Part shown: positions 1-6,419 of the stretch, piece by piece
Numbering within the stretch: the stretch's first letter is position 1
Layout of the letters: each line of letters opens with the position of its first letter
NCBI GenBank assembly: GCA_947442095.1
Contig: CANEVG010000082.1
Span: 1-11,222, forward strand
Length of the DNA: 11,222 nucleotides
Direction: 5' to 3'
Source of the DNA: Sphingomonadaceae bacterium
GTDB lineage: Bacteria > Pseudomonadota > Alphaproteobacteria > Sphingomonadales > Sphingomonadaceae
Translations under genes and position numbers: made by a program
The notes under the pieces: model-generated
Databases searched by the model: none
What the model saw: the letters and a program-made list of their open reading frames with translations, nothing else
Told to the model about the DNA's origin: nothing

Positions 1-1
1 C

Positions 2-97
2 ATCGCCGAAACAACGCTCCTGCGAGCGCACATCAGCGCGGCGCTTTCAATCGATAGCCGTCGACCGGGGCAAGCATCTCTCCCGATGGACCTTTGA
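2..97 (+). CDS. Possible 3' tail of an upstream rightward gene, unidentified
   Basis: The frame starting at base 2 is open from the window edge to a TGA at 95-97 and would encode the last 31 residues of a protein ending in ...GQASLPMDL. About two thirds of its third codon positions are G or C, which fits but does not prove coding in this GC-rich DNA. The ending loosely resembles the C-termini of some Gfo/Idh/MocA-type oxidoreductases, but that is too weak to name it. The stop lies 13 bases before the insertion sequence, so the IS would have landed just after this gene rather than inside it. The frame starting at base 3 is also open through here, so the choice of frame is uncertain. Confidence 0.25.
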   Translation: MAETTLLRAHISAALSIDSRRPGQASLPMDL

Positions 98-111
98 GAA
101 ATCCGGGCTAG

Positions 112-131
112 GCTCAGGACCCATTAGATTG
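112..131 (+). repeat. Left terminal inverted repeat of the IS
   Basis: The bases GCTCAGGACCCATTAGATTG match the reverse complement of 953-935 (ACACAGGGCTCATTGATTG) at most positions, with one single-base gap and a few mismatches. The conserved core is CAGG.C.CATT followed by GATTG. This is the expected position for a transposase-binding IS end, about 50 bases before the ORF A start. Confidence 0.65.
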
Positions 132-170
132 CTTGCGAACGGCTCGATCGATTGGCTCACTGGCGGCGCG

Positions 171-176
171 AGGAGA
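171..176 (+). promoter_or_regulatory. Ribosome binding site for the transposase
   Basis: AGGAGA lies 7 bases before the ATG at 184. It is the reason for choosing that start over the in-frame TTG at 133, which has no comparable site and would add 17 residues not typical of the family. Confidence 0.6.
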
Positions 177-183
177 CGCTGCC

Positions 184-944
184 ATGTGTCACCTGATTTG
201 GTTGTCGGAGGCGCAGATGCGCCGGATCGAGCCCCACTTTCCGCTAACGCATGGGGTGCCCCGGGTCGATGACCGCCGGTTTATCAGCGGCATCATCGTC
301 GTGATCCGTAATGGCCTGGGGTGGCGCGATGCGCCTGCGGAGTACGGGCCGCCGAAGACGATCTGCAACCGGCTCATCCGCTGGAGCCACCTGGGCGTGT
401 TCAACAGGATTTTCGCGGCACTGTCCGCCAAGAGTGGCAACCCGGATCTGTTGATGATCGATGCCACCGATCTCAAGGCGTACCGGACGGCAGCCAGTCT
501 ACTCAAAAAGGGGCTGTTCCCCGGCGTATCGGACGTACCAAAGGCGGCCTGAGCTCCAAGCTTCACGCCGTCTGCGGCGGCAAGGGCCGGCCACTGGTCC
601 TGCCGCTCAGCGAAGGGCGGATGGGCGATTACAAGGGCGCGGCGCTGATGATCGACGCCTTGGCCAAGGCCAAAGCGCTGTTGGCCGATCGGGGTTATGA
701 TGCCGACTGGTTCCGCGCCGCCCTGACTGAGCAGGGCATAACCCCATGCATCCCGTCAAAGGTCAACCGCAAGGTCCCGATCCTCTTCGACACCGTGCTC
801 TACCGTAAGCGCCACCAGATCGAGAACATGTTCGCCAAACTCAAGGACTGGCGCGACATCCCTACCCGCAACGACCGAAGCGCCCACACCTTCATGTCCG
901 CCATCTGCATCGCTGCAACCGTCATTTTCTGGCCCAATCAATGA
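184..944 (+). CDS. IS5-family transposase, two frames joined by -1 frameshift
   Basis: DDE transposase that cuts and rejoins the ends of this IS. ORF A runs 184-552 (122 residues). ORF B is open in the -1 frame to the TGA at 942-944. Moving from A to B at the A5G4 run near 505-513 gives ...LLKKGAVPRRIGRTKGG..., the continuous sequence expected of IS427-type transposases, about 253 residues in all. ORF A holds the N-terminal helix-turn-helix type region (GVPRVDDRR, GWRDAP, RLIRW) and the first catalytic Asp in MIDATDLKA (D93). ORF B carries the second Asp in LADRGYDADWF and the Glu in KRHQIENMF, followed by the usual KLKDWR. All three catalytic residues are present, so the element could be active if frameshifting occurs. 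A chance single-base deletion that killed a formerly single-frame gene is the alternative, but the shift falls on the slippery run where the family usually has one. Confidence 0.85.
504..513 (+). other. Putative -1 programmed frameshift site (CAAAAAGGGG)
   Basis: In the ORF A frame the codons read AAA AAG GGG; slipping back by one base gives AAA GGG GCT and enters ORF B. The first slippery base is C rather than A, so the P-site tRNA would re-pair imperfectly. The site sits exactly where conserved transposase sequence crosses from one frame to the other. No obvious downstream stem was identified by eye. Confidence 0.6.
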
Positions 945-953
945 GCCCTGTGT
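935..953 (-). repeat. Right terminal inverted repeat of the IS
   Basis: This is the partner of the left end at 112-131. It overlaps the last codons of the transposase, since the stop codon at 942-944 lies inside the repeat, which is usual for compact IS5-family elements. A CTA follows directly at 954-956. Confidence 0.65.
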
Positions 954-976
954 CTAAATCGCTAAACTTCAGGGAT

Positions 977-996
977 GCAAGGGCAATGACCCTTGC
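977..996. terminator. Hairpin downstream of the frnE-like gene, possible terminator
   Basis: GCAAGGG (977-983) pairs perfectly with CCCTTGC (990-996) around a 6-base loop. It lies 20 bases beyond the leftward gene's stop (1017-1019) and just outside the IS. No clear T-run follows on either strand, so an intrinsic terminator is only possible; the hairpin could also protect the 3' end of the mRNA or have served both convergent genes before the IS arrived. Confidence 0.4.
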
Positions 997-1016
997 CCGC
1001 CGGAGGCGCCTACCCC

Positions 1017-1715
1017 TCACTCCACCCTCGCCAGCGCCGCCTCCCGCGCCACCACGCGGCGAAGGGCGCTCGCGTAAGTCGCCGGGTCTTGCGCGCCGGG
1101 GATCATGTATTTGCCGTTGATCACCATGGCGGGCACGCCGGCGATGTTCCAGTCCCACGCCTGCCGCTCGCCTGCTTCGACGATGGCGTCGAGTTCGGGG
1201 TCGGTGAGCGCGGCGGCGGCTTCGGCGCGGTCGAGTCCGGCGGCAACGCCGATGTCGGTCAGTACGAGCGGGTCGTTCATTCGGCGGCGCTGCTGGAAGT
1301 GCGCGTCGAACAGCGCGCGCTTGAGGCGGACTTGCACCTCAGGCCCATGATCGCGCAGGGCAAGCACCAGCAGGCGATGCGCGGCGCGGGTGTTCCACAT
1401 CATCGCAGGTGGAGGATCGCCTTCTCCGGTATAGGAGAACGAATAGCCGGCAGCGGCTGCGGCTTCCTGCATCCGCCCGCGCGCGTCGGCGGCCTGATCC
1501 GGCGTGCGGCCATACTTGCGCTGGATATGCGCGCCGCTTTCCTCGCCGGTCTCGGGCATGTCCGGATTGAGCTCGAAGGGGTGGAAGCGCACTGTGGCCT
1601 CCACTTCGCCTTCCAGCCCGGCGAGCGCAGTTTCGAGCTGGTTCAGCCCGATCACGCACCATGGGCACATGACATCGGACCAAATATCGACGGTTACGGG
1701 TGCAACGTTGCTCAT
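1017..1715 (-). CDS. FrnE-like DsbA-family oxidoreductase, cytoplasmic
   Basis: A 232-residue thioredoxin-fold protein of the FrnE group (COG2761, DsbA family), expected to handle thiol-disulfide exchange or isomerisation in the cytoplasm. The active site CPWC (C17, C20) follows the first strand (VDIWSDV). The cis-proline loop is GVPAMVING near P195, and the helical insertion with FHPFELNPDMP and MMWNTRAAHRL is typical of the group. There is no signal peptide. I chose the ATG at 1715 because it overlaps the nudC stop as ATGA with a GGTGGA purine stretch 7 bases upstream; an in-frame ATG five codons earlier (1730) lies inside nudC. It is last in the mutY operon, and the 4-nt overlap suggests translational coupling to nudC. 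Substrates are unknown. FrnE of Deinococcus has been linked to oxidative stress tolerance, which would suit the neighbours. Confidence 0.88.
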   Translation of the reverse strand: MSNVAPVTVDIWSDVMCPWCVIGLNQLETALAGLEGEVEATVRFHPFELNPDMPETGEESGAHIQRKYGRTPDQAADARGRMQEAAAAAGYSFSYTGEGDPPPAMMWNTRAAHRLLVLALRDHGPEVQVRLKRALFDAHFQQRRRMNDPLVLTDIGVAAGLDRAEAAAALTDPELDAIVEAGERQAWDWNIAGVPAMVINGKYMIPGAQDPATYASALRRVVAREAALARVE

Positions 1716-2623
1716 TGTTCGATCCACCATTTCAAAAGGTGATGGGCGACCGCGAAGGGCGGCGGCGCGATGAATGCGCCATCTTCCCGTCCGGTCTTCA
1801 GCCCTTCCATCGCATAGACCACTTCCTCGCGCGTAAACCAGCGCGCGTCATCGAGTTCGGTCTTGTCGATGGTGATCTCGCCCGCATCAGCATAGGCATG
1901 GCAGCCAATCATCAGCGAGGACGGGAACGGCCAGGGCTGGCAGGCGACATACTGCACATCACGCACCCGCACGCCCGCTTCCTCGAACACCTCGCGCGCC
2001 ACGGCCTCCTCGATCGATTCGCCTGGCTCGACAAAGCCCGCCAGCGCCGAGTAGCGCCGCGCGGGAAAGCGCGGCTGGCGGCCAAGCAGGAGCTGGCCCT
2101 CCCATTCGACAGACATGATCGTGACCGGATCGACGCGCGGGAAGTGCTCGGCCTTGCAATCCATCTTGGTGCACTTGCGCTGCCAGCCGCCCTTTCCGAG
2201 CTTGGTGGTATAGCCGCAGCGCGCGCAGAAGCGGTGGCGCGCATGCCAATCGACCAGCGCACGCGCGCTGCCATATGTCGCAAGATCCGACGCCGGAAGC
2301 GCCGACATTGCCGCCCAGAGCCGCGGGTTGGCCGGGCCCGGATTTCCCATCAGCGTGGGCGAGACGGCGGCGAAGCAGGCGCGGCCCGCATCGTCGAGGC
2401 CAAGGAATACCAGCTCGTCCGCCGCATCGGCATCGGCCAGCGAGCCCCAGCTGAGCGTGCCATCATCGCCGATCACCGGATCGAGCCCGTCAAGCCGCAG
2501 CAGCCGTGCGCGCCAGTTGGTCAACTCGGCCAGCTTGTCCGCATCGGCGCGAATGTGGTCGGCGCGGTCGAGACCCGAGCCGGTGAAGGAAATCGGCGGA
2601 TCGGCTTTGTAGGGCTTGTACAT
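1712..2623 (-). CDS. nudC: NADH pyrophosphatase, Nudix hydrolase NudC
   Basis: NudC splits NADH/NAD+ into nicotinamide mononucleotide and AMP, and in studied bacteria removes NAD caps from RNA. The 303-residue protein has the full architecture: an N-terminal domain (about 1-120), a zinc ribbon with CARC (C133, C136) and CTKMDC (C151, C156), and a perfect Nudix box from G196 to V218 (GFVEPGE, then REVFEEAGV). The QPWPFPSS motif at about 229-236 marks the NADH-specific subgroup. Length is slightly above that of E. coli NudC. The open frame extends upstream through the hydrolase gene to 2851, but the ATG at 2623 fits: it shares one base with the hydrolase TGA (TGATG), has GAGGG 7 bases upstream, and begins the conserved-looking sequence. 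The 4-nt overlap with the frnE-like gene and the 1-nt overlap upstream indicate a coupled operon. Confidence 0.93.
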   Translation of the reverse strand: MYKPYKADPPISFTGSGLDRADHIRADADKLAELTNWRARLLRLDGLDPVIGDDGTLSWGSLADADAADELVFLGLDDAGRACFAAVSPTLMGNPGPANPRLWAAMSALPASDLATYGSARALVDWHARHRFCARCGYTTKLGKGGWQRKCTKMDCKAEHFPRVDPVTIMSVEWEGQLLLGRQPRFPARRYSALAGFVEPGESIEEAVAREVFEEAGVRVRDVQYVACQPWPFPSSLMIGCHAYADAGEITIDKTELDDARWFTREEVVYAMEGLKTGREDGAFIAPPPFAVAHHLLKWWIEQ

Positions 2624-3933
2624 CAGGCAGCCCTCTTCATCGCCGAGACATCGGTGAGCACCGCCTTTGGAAACTCTTCCTGCAGCGGCAGCGCCATCGA
2701 GGGCATGTATTGCACGAATATCCCCGCGCGCAGGCCGATCCGCGTGTTCACGAAGCCGACCGTGCCCGCCGCGCCCGACCAGCCGAACGTACCCGCATCG
2801 GCCCCAAGCCCAACGCGGCCGCCCGCGCCATGCCCCGCCCCGGCGATCCACGTTCCGGCAAGATCCACGGTGGCGGGGAGCAGATTGCTCGTGCCCAGCC
2901 GCACCGCCGCCTCGCTCATCACCCGCGTGCCGCCGATTGCACCGCCGCCCGCGAGCATCATCAGGAACCGGTCATAATCGCGCGGGCTGCTAATGAGGCC
3001 AGCGCCGCCGAAGGCAAACACAGGCGGATCGAGATAGACCGAGTTCGCGCCGGGATCGAGAATATCGGCCTTGCCGTCATGCAGATAGGTGTTGGTGGTC
3101 AGCCGCGCGACTTGCGCCGGGCTGACCTGCCAGCCCGTGCTCGTCATCCCGCAAGGGCCGAAGATCCGCTCGGCCAGGAACGCATCGAAGCTCTTGCCCG
3201 AGATCACTTCAATCAGGCGGCCGACCAGATCGAGGCCGACCGAATAGCTGAAACGCGTGCCAGGCTCGAGCACCAGCGGCATCTCCGCCAGCTTGTCGGC
3301 AAACTGCGCAAGGCTGGGCGCGGTGCGCACGTTTCCGAGCACGGGAATGGGAAGGCGGCTGACCCGCGCGGGCACAAGGCCGGCAGCCTCGTAGGCGTCC
3401 TTCAGCGGCCCCTTCTGGATGATCGTGTAGCCAAGACCGGCCGTGTGGGTGACGAGATGACGCAGGGTGATCGCCGTCTGCGCGGGCTTCAGGTCGGTAA
3501 CTGAGCCGTCGGGCGTCACCTGCACCTGCATTTTCGCGAACTTCGGCAGGAAATCGCTGATGGGCTGATCAAGACCGATCCTGCCTTCGTCCACCAGCAT
3601 CATCGCGGCCATGCCCGTCACCGGCTTGGTCATCGAATAAATGCGGTAGAGGCTGTCGAGATCGACCGGGACCTGCGAACCATGCGCGAGCATGCCGCGT
3701 GCGATCTGCACCGGCGGCGCACTGCCCCAGCCGAGCGCGGCAACGACACCGGAAAGCTTGCCCGAGGCGACATAGTCCTGGGCCAGATTGGTCACTGCCG
3801 GGTACATCTGCTCTGCGGAAGGATCAGCAAAGGCCCGCGCCGGGAGGAGCGACGAGCCGGCGAGGCCCGCGCCTAGCCAGCTCGCCGAACGCAAGAGGGA
3901 GCGGCGGGAAAGCAGAAGCGAAGTGTCGTGCAT
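2623..3933 (-). CDS. Exported serine hydrolase, beta-lactamase/family VIII esterase type
   Basis: A 436-residue member of the class C beta-lactamase-like family (COG1680). The N-terminus has a twin-arginine signal (SRRSLLR, R10-R11), a hydrophobic stretch and an AFA cleavage site near residue 36, so folded export to the periplasm by Tat is predicted. The nucleophile motif is SMTK (S100, K103) and the tyrosine motif is YSV (Y230). The third motif is WSG within GWSGAAGT (about 385-387), not KTG. YSx with WxG is typical of family VIII carboxylesterases and related hydrolases rather than true AmpC enzymes, so an esterase or D-aminopeptidase-like role is likelier than antibiotic resistance; the substrate is unknown. 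The start lies 3 bases after the mutY stop, and an AGG overlapping that stop serves as ribosome binding site. It sits second in the mutY-nudC operon, an unexpected exported enzyme among cytoplasmic repair functions. Confidence 0.87.
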   Translation of the reverse strand: MHDTSLLLSRRSLLRSASWLGAGLAGSSLLPARAFADPSAEQMYPAVTNLAQDYVASGKLSGVVAALGWGSAPPVQIARGMLAHGSQVPVDLDSLYRIYSMTKPVTGMAAMMLVDEGRIGLDQPISDFLPKFAKMQVQVTPDGSVTDLKPAQTAITLRHLVTHTAGLGYTIIQKGPLKDAYEAAGLVPARVSRLPIPVLGNVRTAPSLAQFADKLAEMPLVLEPGTRFSYSVGLDLVGRLIEVISGKSFDAFLAERIFGPCGMTSTGWQVSPAQVARLTTNTYLHDGKADILDPGANSVYLDPPVFAFGGAGLISSPRDYDRFLMMLAGGGAIGGTRVMSEAAVRLGTSNLLPATVDLAGTWIAGAGHGAGGRVGLGADAGTFGWSGAAGTVGFVNTRIGLRAGIFVQYMPSMALPLQEEFPKAVLTDVSAMKRAA

Positions 3934-3936
3934 GAT

Positions 3937-4986
3937 TTACCTGTGTGCGAGCGCCAGACGTGCGGCCTTGGCAAAAACCGTGGGCAGCCCCGCCGCTTCG
4001 ATAGCCTCGACTGGCCAGAACTCTCCCAAGGGCAGACTAGCGAAATCGCCGCCTTCGCAAAGCATCAATTGCAATTCGAGATCAAAATGCGTGAAACCGT
4101 GGCGAACGAGGCCGCCTTCGCGCCATTCGCCCGGGATCGGCGGCGCGGCGTGGCCATCAGCGCGGGCGGACCAGCCATCATCTGGCAGCGCGCGCATCCC
4201 GCCCAGCATGCCCTTGGCCGCGCGCGTGACGAGCACCACCGCGCCGCCGCGCTCGATCCAGTAGGCCCGGCCCTGCCGCAAGGGCTTCGCCTTCTTCGCG
4301 GCCTTGACCGGAAAGTTCTCGGGCGTGCCGTCTGTTCTGGCCTTGCAGTCTGCCGAGAGCGGGCACAGCAGGCAGCGGGGGCTGCGCACGGTGCAGATCG
4401 ACGAACCAAGGTCCATCATCGCTTGCGCGAAATCACCTGCGCGCCGATCGGGCGTGATCGTCTCGGTCGCGGCGCGGATCGCGCTGCGCCCAGCGGGCAG
4501 CGGCTCGGCGATGGCGAACAGGCGCGAGACCACGCGCTCGACATTGGCATCGACCACCACCGCGCGCTGCCCAAAGGCAATCGCCGCCACTGCAGCTGCC
4601 GTATAGGCACCCAGCCCAGGCAGCGTGCGCAGCCCTTCCTCGGTGCGCGGAAACCCGCCGAGCCGCGCCACCTCGCGCGCGCAGGCGAGAAGATTGCGCG
4701 CGCGGGCATAGTAACCAAGGCCCGCCCACGCGGCCATGACATTGGCGTCATCCGCTGCAGCCAGATCCTCAACAGTGGGCCAAAGGTCCAGAAACTTCTT
4801 ATAGTACGCGCGAACCGCGGCCACCGTGGTCTGCTGGAGCATGACCTCGGACAGCCAGACACGGTAGGGATCGGCAGGCGGATCATCCGGCATATGCCGC
4901 CACGGCAGGCGGCGCGCGTTTACATCGTACCAGCCAAGCAGCGCGTCCGGGATGTTGGCAATGGGGGGTTCGCCGCTGGTCTGCAT
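3937..4986 (-). CDS. mutY: Adenine DNA glycosylase MutY
   Basis: MutY removes adenine paired with 8-oxoguanine and so prevents G:C to T:A mutation after oxidative damage. In numbering that counts one extra N-terminal residue (GTG at 4989), the catalytic Glu is E48 in WLSEVMLQQT, the helix-hairpin-helix is LPGLGAYTA (about 123-131), and the catalytic Asp is D147 in VVDANVERV. The [4Fe-4S] ligands are C199, C206, C209 and C215 (C-x6-C-x2-C-x5-C). The C-terminal Nudix-like domain that reads 8-oxoG is present (about 240-350), including the FTHFDLEL segment. Length of about 349 is normal. I prefer the ATG at 4986 over the GTG one codon upstream; neither has a clear ribosome binding site. It is the first gene of the leftward operon, and its promoter must lie in the short gap or inside the divergent dciA-like gene. 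Confidence 0.95.
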   Translation of the reverse strand: MQTSGEPPIANIPDALLGWYDVNARRLPWRHMPDDPPADPYRVWLSEVMLQQTTVAAVRAYYKKFLDLWPTVEDLAAADDANVMAAWAGLGYYARARNLLACAREVARLGGFPRTEEGLRTLPGLGAYTAAAVAAIAFGQRAVVVDANVERVVSRLFAIAEPLPAGRSAIRAATETITPDRRAGDFAQAMMDLGSSICTVRSPRCLLCPLSADCKARTDGTPENFPVKAAKKAKPLRQGRAYWIERGGAVVLVTRAAKGMLGGMRALPDDGWSARADGHAAPPIPGEWREGGLVRHGFTHFDLELQLMLCEGGDFASLPLGEFWPVEAIEAAGLPTVFAKAARLALAHR

Positions 4987-5000
4987 CACGCGGCTATGGC

Positions 5001-5579
5001 ATGGCTGCGGCCAAGATGGAACGCGATCCGCCCTCCCCTGCCCGTAAGGCCATGCCGCCTGCCGCCCGCACCTATGAACGCCCGCGCGGCGGCGAGGCGC
5101 GCGCGATTGCCGATCTCATGCCGACCATCGGCCGCACCGCGTTCCGCCGGTTCGGCTTTGTGCAAAGCTCGGTCGTCTCGCGCTGGCCGGAGATCGTGGG
5201 CGCAGCGCATGCGCGGCACTGCGCGCCCGAATCGATCCGCTTCCCGCCGGGCGAAAAGTCCGAAGGCATCCTGCAGCTCGTTGTCACCCCAGCGCATGCC
5301 CCGCTGATCCAGCATGTGATTCCTGAGATCATCGAGCGGGTGAATCGCTTCTTCGGCTACAGCGCGGTGGCGCGGGTGAAGCTGCGGCAAGGCGAGGTTC
5401 AGGCACCGGCAGCAAAAGATTCTGCCAAGCCCGGCAGAACGGCGCCGCCATCGCTCAAGCCGATTCCGATGGAACTCGGCGACAGCTTGCGCGATATCGG
5501 TGATCCGGAGCTGCGCACGGTGCTGGAATCGCTGGCCCGCAGCCTGGGTGATGTGGGCCGCAATGAAGATGGGAACTGA
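5001..5579 (+). CDS. dciA: DUF721/DciA-like protein, probable DnaB helicase loader partner
   Basis: DUF721 proteins related to DciA help place or recruit the replicative helicase DnaB in the many bacteria that lack DnaC or DnaI. The DUF721 domain covers about residues 30-128: GGEARAIADLM, IGRTAFRRFGF, then the hallmark SRWPEIVG (R61, W62) and a LQLVVTPAHAPLIQHVIPEIIERVN strand-helix region of 25 residues cited by position 91-115. The tail (130-192) is proline- and charge-rich and probably flexible. Starts at 5001, 5016 and 5052 are all in frame and none has a convincing ribosome binding site; the conserved region begins only after 5052, so the protein may be up to 17 residues shorter. It is divergent from mutY, and the next gene begins 7 bases after its stop, suggesting co-transcription. 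Family membership is firm, and the helicase role is inferred from the family. Confidence 0.82.
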   Translation: MAAAKMERDPPSPARKAMPPAARTYERPRGGEARAIADLMPTIGRTAFRRFGFVQSSVVSRWPEIVGAAHARHCAPESIRFPPGEKSEGILQLVVTPAHAPLIQHVIPEIIERVNRFFGYSAVARVKLRQGEVQAPAAKDSAKPGRTAPPSLKPIPMELGDSLRDIGDPELRTVLESLARSLGDVGRNEDGN

Positions 5580-5586
5580 CGGTACG

Positions 5587-6324
5587 ATGCGCAAGAAGCT
5601 CAAGACAATTGGCCTCGTCACGGCAGCGCTATGCAGCGCGGGAACGCTTGGCGCAGCCTCCGGGCCAGCACCGAAGCCCGCCCCAAGGCTGGCTTCAACA
5701 CCGGCCAAGGCCAATTGGAACGCCGTGGTCAGCCGCACCCCGCTCGACAGCCACCTGCTCGGCAACCCCAACGCGCCGATCAAGCTGATCGCATACATCA
5801 GCTACACCTGCTCGCATTGCGCGCATTTCGAGGCGGAATCGGATGCACAGCTGCGCATTGGCCTCATAGGGCCTGGCAAAGGTTCGATCGAGGTACGCAA
5901 TTTCGTGCGCGATCCGGTGGACCTGACCGTCGCGCTGCTCACCCATTGCGGTCCGGTGTCCAAATTCTTCGCGAACCACAGCACATTCCTGCGCCATCAG
6001 CCAACCTGGCTCGGAACTGTCGAACGTCTTTCGGACGGGCAGCGCAAGCGCTGGTCCAGCCCTGACTTCGCAACTCGCACCCAAGCCATTGCAAGCGATT
6101 TGGGGCTTTACACGCTGATGGAAGCGCGCGGCTACGACCGGCCCGCGCTCGATCGCTGCCTGGCAGACCGCGCCCTTGCGGACAGGCTTGCGGTCCATAC
6201 CAAGGAAGCGGGTGAAAAGGATTTCGTGACTGGCACCCCCACTTTCGTGCTGGACGGCATTCCGCTGAGCGGCACGCACAACTGGGCCGCCCTCAAGCCA
6301 CAGATCGAGGCACGGTTGCCCTGA
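5587..6324 (+). CDS. Secreted DsbA-family thiol:disulfide protein (first of two)
   Basis: A 245-residue thioredoxin-fold protein of the DsbA/Thioredoxin_4 type, predicted periplasmic. From the ATG at 5587 there is a Sec-like signal (MRKKLK, then a hydrophobic core, with a likely cut after about residue 22-24) and a proline/alanine-rich linker. Mature domain motifs are GNPNAPIKLI, the active site CSHC (C75, C78), RNFVRDPVD, and the cis-proline loop TGTPTF (P218). A further conserved pair (C121, C191) also occurs in the next gene and may form a second disulfide. Earlier in-frame ATGs (5563, 5569) would overlap the dciA-like gene but place extra residues before the basic n-region. It is a paralogue of the downstream lipoprotein. 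Whether it oxidises, isomerises or reduces substrates cannot be told from the motif, and no DsbB or DsbD gene is in the window. Confidence 0.88.
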   Translation: MRKKLKTIGLVTAALCSAGTLGAASGPAPKPAPRLASTPAKANWNAVVSRTPLDSHLLGNPNAPIKLIAYISYTCSHCAHFEAESDAQLRIGLIGPGKGSIEVRNFVRDPVDLTVALLTHCGPVSKFFANHSTFLRHQPTWLGTVERLSDGQRKRWSSPDFATRTQAIASDLGLYTLMEARGYDRPALDRCLADRALADRLAVHTKEAGEKDFVTGTPTFVLDGIPLSGTHNWAALKPQIEARLP

Positions 6325-6330
6325 CCCGTT

Positions 6331-6345
6331 GGTCCGGAAAGGACC
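6331..6345 (+). other. Small hairpin between the two DsbA-like genes
   Basis: GGTCC (6331-6335) and GGACC (6341-6345) form a perfect 5-bp stem around GGAAA, 7 bases after the upstream stop. TCTTC follows, which is too poor in T for a confident terminator; it could act as a weak attenuator or be chance. The rest of the 95-base gap holds no promoter I can recognise. Confidence 0.3.
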
Positions 6346-6419
6346 TCTTCAATCGCTGCAGCCAATCGGCTAGCACACACGCAACATCGTCCTTCCAGCA
6401 ACAAGGCCATCCGATCACA

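Larger units (their letters stand above)
111..953 (+). mobile_element. IS5-family insertion sequence, IS427-type, about 843 bp
   Basis: A transposase in two overlapping frames is bracketed by imperfect inverted ends (about 112-131 and 935-953). The trinucleotide CTA stands immediately outside both ends (108-110 and 954-956), which fits the short target duplications (TA, CTA or CTAG) known for the IS427 group. Total length near 843 bp and a fused transposase of about 253 residues are normal for the group. The IS lies between the putative end of a rightward gene (97) and the end of the leftward frnE-like gene (1017), so it appears to be a neutral insertion in a convergent gap. Exact boundaries are uncertain by 1-2 bases because the two ends align best with a one-base offset. 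Confidence 0.8.

Noticed and set aside
993..1742. Long rightward open frame of 249 codons opposite the frnE-like gene
   Set aside because: It is the antisense shadow of a protein with a clear CPWC active site and family motifs; its own translation shows no recognisable domain.
1700..2977. Rightward open frame of 425 codons opposite nudC and part of the hydrolase gene
   Set aside because: It spans two recognised genes on the other strand and has an Arg/Ala/Pro-rich translation typical of antisense reading in GC-rich DNA.
2623..3933. Antibiotic resistance beta-lactamase
   Set aside because: The YSV and WSG motifs differ from the YxN and KTG of class C enzymes, and the gene sits in a housekeeping operon.
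4955..5000. TTGGCA (4955-4960) and TATGGC (4995-5000) as a promoter for the dciA-like gene
   Set aside because: The spacing of 34 bases is far from the normal 17; at the correct spacing the sequence is GGTCTG, which is not a -10 box.
3928..5307. Rightward open frame of 459 codons opposite mutY and running into the dciA-like gene
   Set aside because: MutY has every catalytic and cluster residue on the other strand, and the DUF721 domain is in a different frame; this frame has no domain.
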